64,000 nucleotides of DNA. It comes from WRAU01 sp964277385. Its GTDB lineage: Bacteria > Pseudomonadota > Alphaproteobacteria > WRAU01 > Hepatincolaceae. This document shows positions 44,473-51,040 of the stretch, in pieces (the first letter of the stretch is position 1; each line of letters starts with the position of its first letter). The stretch is from the NCBI GenBank assembly GCA_964277385.1, contig OZ195520.1:806001-870000 (forward strand), given 5' to 3'. Position numbers and translations under genes: made by a program. The notes under the pieces were generated by a model. That model was not told the DNA's origin. It worked only from the letters and a program-made list of their open reading frames with translations, and did not search any database.

Positions 44473-44844
44473 ATGAAAAAACTCTTTTTTTTCTTTGTAA
44501 TAACAATATTTAGCTTTAATGTTTATGCTAGTAACGTTCAAATATGTGATGCTTATAATGTATTTGAGGAATATAGAGCAAAGGTTACAATAGAGTATTA
44601 TCCCGATTTGGATCATTATAAAATATCTTATAAAGATGTAATTTTCTACTTTGGGGAAAGATCAAAGAGTGATCCTACTAGTTATAATGCAAAACATGAA
44701 AGATATTCTGGAGTACTATATTCTGGAGGGTGGTATACTCCTAGGCACAAAATATCTGATACTGAAGAAAGGCATCACATTAGAGTAACAAAAGATGGAA
44801 GAAAATACAATTTAGATTTTAAAAATTGTGAATATGTGAAATAG
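44473..44844 (+). CDS. array protein 2, type B, exported two-Cys protein
   Basis: The 123-residue precursor shares the signal peptide and the ICDAYN and FKNCEYVK Cys motifs. Its core differs from type A (VFEEYRAKVTIEYYPDLDHY KISYKD). A longer, variable segment of about 40 residues (KSDPTSYNAKHERYSGVLYSG) precedes the end. The pairing with type A in the same order twice suggests A and B work together or were copied as a pair. Confidence 0.85.
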   Translation: MKKLFFFFVITIFSFNVYASNVQICDAYNVFEEYRAKVTIEYYPDLDHYKISYKDVIFYFGERSKSDPTSYNAKHERYSGVLYSGGWYTPRHKISDTEERHHIRVTKDGRKYNLDFKNCEYVK

Positions 44845-44944
44845 TTTTGTTTTCTTAAATAATGCCCCTTTTTTGTTGATGATATAAAATATTATTGCTA
44901 TCTTAAATAGAGGTATTAAAATAAAAATAAAATTTGAGGTTGTA

Positions 44945-45244
44945 ATGAAAAAAATAATATTTTTCTTTGTAATAACAATATTTAGCTTTAATGTTTATGC
45001 TGATACTACCCTAATATGTGATGCTTATGATCAAGGTAGGCATTATTTTAAAGCAACCATAGAACATGATTCTGAGTTAGATCATTATAAAATATCTCTC
45101 AGAGATAAAATTTATTTCTTTGCTGAAAATGGTAACGATGGATATTATTATGCTGGTAATGGAAGGAGATATCATCCTGGAGATGATACTCATTATATGA
45201 GTAACCCTTATTATCATTTTGAGAATTGTAAGAAAAAGAAATAG
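44945..45244 (+). CDS. array protein 3, type A
   Basis: The 99-residue precursor is identical to array protein 1 up to about residue 59 except at one or two sites. It then differs (AENGNDGYYYAGNGRRYHP) and ends with the GDDTHYMSNPYYHF variant shared with protein 5. Both Cys are kept. Confidence 0.85.
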   Translation: MKKIIFFFVITIFSFNVYADTTLICDAYDQGRHYFKATIEHDSELDHYKISLRDKIYFFAENGNDGYYYAGNGRRYHPGDDTHYMSNPYYHFENCKKKK

Positions 45245-45364
45245 TTTTGTTTTCTTAAATGTTTTTTGTTTTCTAAAATAATGCCCCTTTTTTGTTGATG
45301 ATATAAAATATTATTGCTATCTTAAATAGAGGTATTGAAAATAAAAATAAAATTTGAGGTTGTA

Positions 45365-45718
45365 ATGAAAAAAATAATATTTTTCTTTGTAATAACAATA
45401 TTGAGCTTTAATGTTTATGCTAGTAACATTCAAGTATGTGATGCTTATAATGTATTTGAGGAATATAGAGCAAAGGTTACAATAGAGTATTATCCCGATT
45501 TAGATCATTATAAAATATCTTATAAAGATATAGTTTTCTACTTTCAAGGAAAATCAGAGAGTGGTTCTTCTTATTATGCAAGACGTGAAGGATATTCTGA
45601 AGGGAGATATACTCGGTACAAATATAACAATAACACTGAAGAAATGCATTACATTAATGTAACAAAAGATGGAAGAGAATACGATTTAGATTTTAAAAAC
45701 TGTGAATATGTGAAATAG
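45365..45718 (+). CDS. array protein 4, type B
   Basis: The 117-residue precursor starts at ATG 45365, which sits in the same leader context as the other units; an earlier in-frame ATG at 45335 lies in the leader and is not used. It is close to protein 2 up to residue 60. The variable segment (GKSESGSSYYARREGYSEGRY) then differs, and both copies come together again at VTKDGREYDLDFKNCEYVK. Confidence 0.83.
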   Translation: MKKIIFFFVITILSFNVYASNIQVCDAYNVFEEYRAKVTIEYYPDLDHYKISYKDIVFYFQGKSESGSSYYARREGYSEGRYTRYKYNNNTEEMHYINVTKDGREYDLDFKNCEYVK

Positions 45719-45818
45719 TTTTATTTTCTTAAATAATGCCCCTTTTTTGTTGCTGAAATAAAAGATTATTGCTATCTTAAATAGAGGTATTAAAATAAAA
45801 ATAAAATTTGAGGTTGTA

Positions 45819-46118
45819 ATGAAAAAAATAATATTTTTCTTTGTAATAACAATATTTAGCTTTAATGTTTATGCTGATACTACCCTAATATGTGATGCTT
45901 ATGATCAAGGTAGGCATTATTTTAAAGCAACCATAGAACATGATTCTGAGTTAGATCATTATAAAATATCTCTCAGAGATAAAATTTATTTCTTTGATGA
46001 AAGAAATTCAAATGGATATTATTATGCTACAAGTAAAAGGAGATATCATCCTGGAGATGATACTCATTATATGAGTAACCCTTATTATCATTTTGAGAAT
46101 TGTAAGAAAAAGAAATAG
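45819..46118 (+). CDS. array protein 5, type A
   Basis: The 99-residue precursor joins the common type A front to the middle NSNGYYYATSKRR (like protein 6) and to the end GDDTHYMSNPYYHF (like protein 3). It therefore looks like a recombinant of the two. Confidence 0.85.
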   Translation: MKKIIFFFVITIFSFNVYADTTLICDAYDQGRHYFKATIEHDSELDHYKISLRDKIYFFDERNSNGYYYATSKRRYHPGDDTHYMSNPYYHFENCKKKK

Positions 46119-46237
46119 TTTTGTTTTCTTAAATGTTTTTTGTTTTCTTAAATAATGCCCCTTTTTTGTTGCTGAAATAAAATATTATTGCTATCTTAAA
46201 TAGAGGTATTAAAATAAAAATAAAATTTGAGGTTGTA

Positions 46238-46540
46238 ATGAAAAAAATAATATTTTTCTTTGTAATAACAATATTTAGCTTTAATGTTTATGCTGATACT
46301 ACCCTAATATGTGATGCTTATGATAGAGGTAGGCATCATTTTAAAGCAACCATAGAACATGATTCTGAGTTAGATCATTATAAAATATCTCTCAGAGATA
46401 AAATTTATTTCTTTGATGAAAGAGGTAGAGATGGATATTATTATGCTACAAGTAAAAGGACTTATTATCCTTCAGATGGATCTCTTCATTTTATGGATAA
46501 TCCTGATTATGATTTTGAGAATTGTAAAGAAAAGAAATAG
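46238..46540 (+). CDS. array protein 6, type A
   Basis: The 100-residue precursor has the middle GRDGYYYATSKR, which combines GRDG of protein 1 with ATSKR of protein 5, and the end SDGSLHFMDNPDYDF of protein 1. It follows protein 5 with no type B gene between. Confidence 0.85.
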   Translation: MKKIIFFFVITIFSFNVYADTTLICDAYDRGRHHFKATIEHDSELDHYKISLRDKIYFFDERGRDGYYYATSKRTYYPSDGSLHFMDNPDYDFENCKEKK

Positions 46541-46657
46541 TTTTATTCTTTAAAATGTTTTGTTTTCTTTAAAAAAACACTTTTTTGTTGCTGAAATAAA
46601 ATATTATTGTTATCTTTAGTAGAGATATTAAAAATAACAATAGAATTTGAGGTTGTA

Positions 46658-46999
46658 ATGAAAAAACTCTTTTTTTTCTTCGTAATAACAATGTTTAGCT
46701 TCAATGTTTATGCTGAAAAATCACAATATATTTGTAGCACGAATATTGATGATGATACTCATAGTGTACGTATTGAGTACCTATATAAAGATGTATTAAT
46801 ACATATTCCTTCAATGAACTTTCGTAAGTATTTTGAAAAAACAGATAATAAAGATGTATATAGATATTTAAGTAAACATGAAGTTTATGTTATTTTTAAC
46901 TCTAATACAAAAACATTAGAATTTAAAGATATAGATACTAAAGAATTACTTAAGAAAATAGTGATTACAAACTGTATTGATCAAAATAATTTAGATTAA
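46658..46999 (+). CDS. array protein 7, type C, distant member
   Basis: The 113-residue precursor keeps the signal peptide and leader, but the mature part is unlike A and B apart from general outline. One Cys follows the signal peptide (YICSTNIDD) and one lies near the end (VITNCIDQN). Sharing only the two Cys and the export signal suggests an older member with the same fold. ATG 46658 is used; an upstream in-frame ATG at 46607 lies in the leader. Confidence 0.78.
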   Translation: MKKLFFFFVITMFSFNVYAEKSQYICSTNIDDDTHSVRIEYLYKDVLIHIPSMNFRKYFEKTDNKDVYRYLSKHEVYVIFNSNTKTLEFKDIDTKELLKKIVITNCIDQNNLD

Positions 47000-47303
47000 C
47001 ATGAATATTTTTTAAAAATTATCTCTATAATAGAAATAATAATAACAAGGGTAGTAATTGAGGTTTTAGTAATAACAGAAAAAAAGGGCAGCAAATAAAC
47101 TACCCTTGGTTTATTTATTTTTTCTTTTTAAACTTTTTAAGTTGTATCTCCGTTTTAATGTTAAATTTAAAATTGCTTTTAATTACTTTTTTAAAAGTAA
47201 TTTTATTTGTAATTTATTTTTTTTATTTTTTTTCATAATAAATCCCCCTCCTCTTTTTTTTAATTATACAGTTAGTATATTAGAACAATTAACAATATAC
47301 AAC
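47000..47303 (+). terminator. end of array: long-loop terminator within a gene-free stretch
   Basis: CAAGGGTAGT (47046-47055) pairs with ACTACCCTTG (47099-47108), a 10-bp stem followed by a T-rich tract. The loop of 43 nt contains TTGAGGTTTTAGTAATAACA, which looks like a decayed copy of the array leader end. No gene is supported in the stretch. The repressor converges from the right. Confidence 0.55.
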
Positions 47304-47732
47304 TTATATATTAGAACTTTTAACAAGTTTAAGCAATATAGGAGTAACACTATTAAAGGCTTTTTCAACAGACATCTTAGGATTATCTTTTAAAACTAGT
47401 CTTGTAGACTGATAGCACGCAAGAAATAACTTACCATGAATTTGCAACTTTTCTTTATCAGCAAACTTATAAGCATAATAAAACACTTCATCAAATAATT
47501 CCTCATCTATAGATTCGCAACTATCCTCATCAGTAAAAAAATAGTTTATATCTATTTCGCAGTAATCAGCTATTTTGTAGAGAGTATCAAGGTTTGGTAA
47601 ATAAGTACCCTTTATCCATCTTCCAACTTGACTTTCATTAAAATCTAATTTTTCAGCAAATATTTTTTGTTGCTTAAATCTTTCTTTAATAAGTCTCTTT
47701 AATTTTTTTGAAAATCTTTGTCTATTATTCAA
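47304..47732 (-). CDS. phage repressor, XRE-type HTH (CI-like)
   Basis: The 142-residue protein has an N-terminal helix-turn-helix (about 8-65: KKLKRLIKERFKQQKIFAEKLDFNE then SQVGRWIKGTYLPNLDTL) and a helical C-terminal part without a LexA-like protease site. It is the only leftward gene in the regulatory region and so is the probable lysogeny repressor. The start is a TTG (47732-47730) with AGGGA upstream; no ATG fits. Lack of the self-cleavage domain means induction may work by an antirepressor and not by RecA. Confidence 0.78.
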   Translation of the reverse strand: MNNRQRFSKKLKRLIKERFKQQKIFAEKLDFNESQVGRWIKGTYLPNLDTLYKIADYCEIDINYFFTDEDSCESIDEELFDEVFYYAYKFADKEKLQIHGKLFLACYQSTRLVLKDNPKMSVEKAFNSVTPILLKLVKSSNI

Positions 47733-47781
47733 GGTTTTCCCTAACTTTTTAAATTAATAATAAAAAAACGCATTTTTATAC

Positions 47782-47810
47782 TTGCAATTGCAATATATTG
47801 CTATTATCAT
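47782..47810 (+). promoter_or_regulatory. palindromic operator and early promoter
   Basis: TTGCAATTGCAA (47782-47793) is a perfect 12-bp palindrome. TTGCAA at 47782 with TATCAT at 47805, 17 bp apart, forms a rightward promoter; an extended -10 TGCTATTAT (47799-47807) overlaps it. The palindrome also covers the likely leftward -35, so one repressor dimer could switch both directions. Confidence 0.55.
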
Positions 47811-47899
47811 ATAAATATATCCAAAAATAATTAATAAAGGATATCTAAGGATAATATATGAATTAGTGAGGAAAAAGTAAAGATAAAAAGGAGTTTGCA

Positions 47900-48088
47900 A
47901 TGCGAAAATGGATAAATAGGAAAAGAAGAATACAAAGAGAGTTGATTGCCATTGTAGAGTTTGAAATAGCTAGTTTGGAAGAACATATAGAGCATGAGAT
48001 ATTTAAAGATATGTTTTCTGAGAAGAGGGAACTATTAGCAAGATTGAGAATAATAAAAAATAATGTGGGAGCAATAAAACATGTATAG
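47900..48088 (+). CDS. first early-operon protein, unknown
   Basis: The 62-residue protein is basic at the N-terminus (RKWINRKRRIQRELI) and helical. As first gene after the operator it could be a Cro-like or antirepressor protein, but no DNA-binding motif is clear. RBS AAAAGGAG lies 6 bp upstream. Confidence 0.5.
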   Translation: MRKWINRKRRIQRELIAIVEFEIASLEEHIEHEIFKDMFSEKRELLARLRIIKNNVGAIKHV

Positions 48089-48314
48089 TTCAAATAAAAT
48101 GACACTTAAAGACCAACTTTGGTTGGCGATAGATGAGTATCAGGAAATATCTAATAACTTAGATGACTTGCGAGATTTGATAATAGATAAGGATTTAGAA
48201 AAGTTGGTAGAGTTGTACGAAGAAATAAAAAAAGGAGATTGGTTTAGGGAAGTATTTATTGATACTGGTTTAGATGAAGAAATTGAAGATTTTATTTTAG
48301 AAAATAAGGAATAG
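48081..48314 (+). CDS. early phage protein, acidic helical
   Basis: The 77-residue acidic protein is made of helices (LWLAIDEYQEISNNLDDLRDL and others). It overlaps the previous gene by 8 bp. No family is recognised. Confidence 0.5.
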   Translation: MYSSNKMTLKDQLWLAIDEYQEISNNLDDLRDLIIDKDLEKLVELYEEIKKGDWFREVFIDTGLDEEIEDFILENKE

Positions 48315-48315
48315 T

Positions 48316-48537
48316 GTGAGTATAGAAGCAGCATTAAATCTGAAGCTAAGAAGTAAAATATTTGAATATGTAAAGTGTAATTTAGAAGATAATGAATGTA
48401 TGTCTTTGGAAGAAAAAGCAGAATTGATATTAAAAATGAAATATAGAATTAATACATTAGATATACGACAAATAGCAGAATGGATAGGATTAGATTTAAT
48501 AAAATTTATAGATTTAGAAGAAAAAAAAGGAGAATAA
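48316..48537 (+). CDS. early phage protein, unknown
   Basis: The 73-residue helical protein starts with GTG 48316, 5 bp after AAGGA. The segment INTLDIRQIAEWIGLDLIKF could be a helix-turn-helix. No family is recognised. Confidence 0.5.
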   Translation: MSIEAALNLKLRSKIFEYVKCNLEDNECMSLEEKAELILKMKYRINTLDIRQIAEWIGLDLIKFIDLEEKKGE

Positions 48538-48539
48538 GA

Positions 48540-48719
48540 ATGGAATTGATAAGTAAAAGGACAGTTTATAAAACAAAATTAAATCATGAAGAGATGAAAG
48601 TTTTACTTGATGGATTAGTTTTGCTAGAAGAAAAAGAGAGATCAGATATAGGAATAAAAGCTGGAGTGATAGAAGATTTAATTTCAAACATTGAGTATAT
48701 TTTAGCACTAGAGAAATAA
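48540..48719 (+). CDS. early phage protein, unknown
   Basis: The 59-residue protein starts with ATG 48540 behind AAAGGAG. A longer frame from 48480 runs through the previous gene and is not used. The content is helical and charged. Confidence 0.5.
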   Translation: MELISKRTVYKTKLNHEEMKVLLDGLVLLEEKERSDIGIKAGVIEDLISNIEYILALEK

Positions 48720-48757
48720 GATAGGAAATTAATAATAATTATAAAAGGAGAATAAGA

Positions 48758-48901
48758 ATGGAATTAGAAAAATATAAAGAAAAAGTTTTTTTAAGTATTG
48801 TTGAGAGTTTAAAAAAATATTCATTTTTAGCAACAGAAGATAAGGACAAAATTTTAGAAGAGTTAACAAATATACTTAGAAAACTTATAGAAAAGAATTA
48901 A
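48758..48901 (+). CDS. small early protein, paralogue of the next gene
   Basis: The 47-residue protein starts MELEKYKEKVFLSIV, the same 15 residues as the gene at 48973; the first 47 bases of the two genes are identical. The rest differs (ATEDKDKILEELTNILRKL). RBS AAAAGGAG precedes it. Confidence 0.6.
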   Translation: MELEKYKEKVFLSIVESLKKYSFLATEDKDKILEELTNILRKLIEKN

Positions 48902-48972
48902 TTACAATTAGTACAGTTAAATTATTTCATTCAATAAGAGTTAATAATTAAATAAAAGGAAAAGAAAACAAA

Positions 48973-49164
48973 ATGGAATTAGAAAAATATAAAGAAAAAG
49001 TTTTTTTAAGTATTGTTGATGGTTTTTTAAAAATCTCGTCTTCAGCAGAAGATAATAATTTATGTTTAGCAGAGATAGAAAGAATATTAAATGTTTCAGA
49101 TGAACAAGAACTAATTAGAATGACCTCGGTTGGATTTTGTTGTGATATATTAGTCAATTTATAA
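48973..49164 (+). CDS. small early protein, paralogue of the previous gene
   Basis: The 63-residue protein shares its first 15 residues with the gene at 48758. The tail (LAEIERILNVSDEQELIRMT) is helical, and CC occurs near the end. The exact identity of 47 bases beside unrelated tails points to a recent partial duplication or exchange of start segments. Confidence 0.6.
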   Translation: MELEKYKEKVFLSIVDGFLKISSSAEDNNLCLAEIERILNVSDEQELIRMTSVGFCCDILVNL

Positions 49165-49180
49165 AGAGAAGGGAATAAAA

Positions 49181-49444
49181 ATGAGTAGTATAGAAGATAA
49201 GAAGAAACAAGAGTTACCTAATTTAAGAGGTAGAATGTTTAGAGTAAAAGAGCGTAAAAAAGAGAACTCGCCAACTCATAGTGGAAGGATAAAAGTAGAT
49301 AATCAAGAATATTGGATTAATGGCTGGGTAAGTGAAGCCAAGGAGAGCGGTGAAAAATATTTTAGTTTAAGTTTTTCTAAAGTAACAGAACAAGATCAAC
49401 CCGCTAATAATGTAGATGAAATAGATGATGATATCCCCTTTTAA
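49181..49444 (+). CDS. SSB-like small protein with DDDIPF tail
   Basis: The 87-residue protein has strands SGRIKVDNQEYWINGWVSEA and KYFSLSFSKV and ends in the acidic tip DEIDDDIPF. That tip is the sequence by which single-strand DNA-binding proteins recruit repair and replication partners. The body is shorter than a normal OB fold. Together with the primase-helicase it suggests a phage replication role. Confidence 0.55.
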   Translation: MSSIEDKKKQELPNLRGRMFRVKERKKENSPTHSGRIKVDNQEYWINGWVSEAKESGEKYFSLSFSKVTEQDQPANNVDEIDDDIPF

Positions 49445-49550
49445 TATGTATTAGGAAGTTAAGAGATTTTAAAGAGTGTATCTTAATTAAGAATAAGGAG
49501 TTTAAAAATGTTTAAGAGTTTCAAGAATTAAATAAAAATGGGGAATAAAA

Positions 49551-49763
49551 ATGACAAGAAAAGAAAAAATAGAAAAATTAGAAAAGCAACTTAAATTAAG
49601 AAGCAACAATATTAAAAAAGCATTTATTATAACTTTTAAATTTAATAAGGGGAAAAAGATATTTTTCACTAGAAAATCTTTTTTTTCTAAAGAAGAAGCT
49701 AAGGAATGGTTTTTAGATAATTATAAGGATATAGCAGTATTAATTAAAGTTGAAAATTTTTAA
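49551..49763 (+). CDS. small basic early protein, unknown
   Basis: The 70-residue Lys-rich protein has a helix then two strands (IIKKAFIITFKF-like, KKIFFTRKSFF) and a helix EEAKEWFLDNY. No family is recognised. The 106-bp gap before it holds short frames of 7 and 11 codons only. Confidence 0.5.
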   Translation: MTRKEKIEKLEKQLKLRSNNIKKAFIITFKFNKGKKIFFTRKSFFSKEEAKEWFLDNYKDIAVLIKVENF

Positions 49764-49797
49764 ATAAGAAGCAGTAATCAAAAAGGAGGTAAAGGTA

Positions 49798-49980
49798 ATG
49801 GAATTAGAAGTAATGACGAAGGAAGATATAGGATATTTTTTAAAAATGCAACAGAATGAAGTTAATTATCTTTTGTACAAAAAAAAGAAGGTAATAGAGG
49901 GGGTTATTGTAAAGAAAAATAAAAAAGAATATTGGGTAAATAAAAAAGAATTGTTATCTAGTTTAGGAATTAAACAGTAG
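49798..49980 (+). CDS. excisionase-like candidate
   Basis: The 60-residue basic protein lies 8 bp upstream of the integrase gene. The pattern (TKEDIGYFLKMQQNEVNYLLYKKK, then KEYWVNKKELL) resembles a winged helix of the Xis/AlpA type, though weakly. RBS AAAGGAGG is strong. A directionality factor at this place would be normal. Confidence 0.5.
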   Translation: MELEVMTKEDIGYFLKMQQNEVNYLLYKKKKVIEGVIVKKNKKEYWVNKKELLSSLGIKQ

Positions 49981-49988
49981 GTAAAAAA

Positions 49989-51002
49989 ATGTTAGAAACT
50001 AAAAAACTAATATCTTTAAAAGAGGCTAGTAGAGAGTTAAATGTAAGCTATAATTATCTAACTATTTTATTAAGAAATAATGAATATCTAGGAGTATTTA
50101 AAATTGGTGGTAGATATAAAATAGATATTTCAACATTTAAGTTAAATTTTAATGATATAAAAAGCATTAATATAAAGGTATCTTTTGAAAAGTTACGACA
50201 TTACTTTGAAACAGAAAGTGCTTACTGGACATCTGTCTCTGATAGTACTAAAGCTGGTACTAGAAAAGCAATTGAAGAAGCATCATTGTTTTTTTATGAA
50301 AAAGAATTTAATAAAGAAAATATTGAATTATGGAAGAATGAATTAAAAATACAAGGTAAAGCCGACGGTACAATAAGAAAGTATCTTTGTGGAATTTCTA
50401 AAATGAGTGAGGAATGTATAAAGGTTGGTTTATTAGATAATAACCCTTGCAGAGGTACTTTTCAAGGATTAAAAAAAGTACAAAGAACCACTTTTTTAAC
50501 CCCTGAAGAGAGAGAACGATTACTTAGTGTTTGTCACGATGATTTAGCTGATCAGATCAACTTTGCAATAGAAACAGGGTTACGTCAGGGTGAGCAATTT
50601 GGTCTTACATGGGATAGAGTATTTTTTAAAGCAAAAGAAATACTAATTATTGAAACTAAAACAAATTTAGATAGAGTTGTACCTTTAAGTCCCCCTGCCC
50701 TTAAAATCTTAGAAAAAAGAAAACACCTATATAAACCTTTTGATAGATATAGAGCTTCTGATTATAAAGATGCATTGAAAAAAGCCAATATTAATAAAGG
50801 TGTAACTTGGCATGATTTACGTAGAACTTTTGGAATGTGGTGTATTAAGGGTTGGCATTCTTGGATAAAAGGACAGAATTACAATAAAAATGTGATTGGT
50901 AAGTTTTTAGGACATTTAAGTGAAAAAACTACATCAGTTTATGCTAGCTTAGATGTTGGAGATTTACATAATCTTATTAATCAAGAATTATACGAAGAAT
51001 AA
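49989..51002 (+). CDS. tyrosine integrase with N-terminal HTH
   Basis: The 337-residue recombinase has the catalytic set Arg199 (TGLRQGE), His275 and Arg278 (WHDLRRTF), His309 (LGHLSEKTT) and Tyr318. Residues 8-50 form a helix-turn-helix (LISLKEASRELNVSYNYLTIL) of excisionase/MerR type in place of the usual arm-binding domain. The core-binding domain is at about 85-160. It integrates the phage into tRNA-Met. Unusually, the integrase does not border the att site: the primase gene lies between. Confidence 0.92.
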   Translation: MLETKKLISLKEASRELNVSYNYLTILLRNNEYLGVFKIGGRYKIDISTFKLNFNDIKSINIKVSFEKLRHYFETESAYWTSVSDSTKAGTRKAIEEASLFFYEKEFNKENIELWKNELKIQGKADGTIRKYLCGISKMSEECIKVGLLDNNPCRGTFQGLKKVQRTTFLTPEERERLLSVCHDDLADQINFAIETGLRQGEQFGLTWDRVFFKAKEILIIETKTNLDRVVPLSPPALKILEKRKHLYKPFDRYRASDYKDALKKANINKGVTWHDLRRTFGMWCIKGWHSWIKGQNYNKNVIGKFLGHLSEKTTSVYASLDVGDLHNLINQELYEE

Positions 51003-51040
51003 TCAATACAATAGATATAAATAGAAAAGGAAGCAAATAC

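Larger units (their letters stand above)
43975..46999 (+). repeat. tandem array of seven related secreted-protein genes
   Basis: Seven units each hold a leader of about 75 bp and one gene. The leader is nearly invariant: T-run, GTTGCTGAAATAAA or GTTGATGATATAAA, the extended -10 TGCTATCTT (TGTTATCTT in unit 7), TAGAGGTATT, and the ribosome binding site GAGGTTGTA directly before ATG. Proteins fall into type A (44051, 44945, 45819, 46238), type B (44473, 45365) and type C (46658). A-B pairs repeat with a period of about 880 bp. Confidence 0.92.

Noticed and set aside
43975..46999. CRISPR array or simple repeat region
   Set aside because: The repeated leaders are followed by intact genes of 300-370 bp with conserved codons, not by short spacers.
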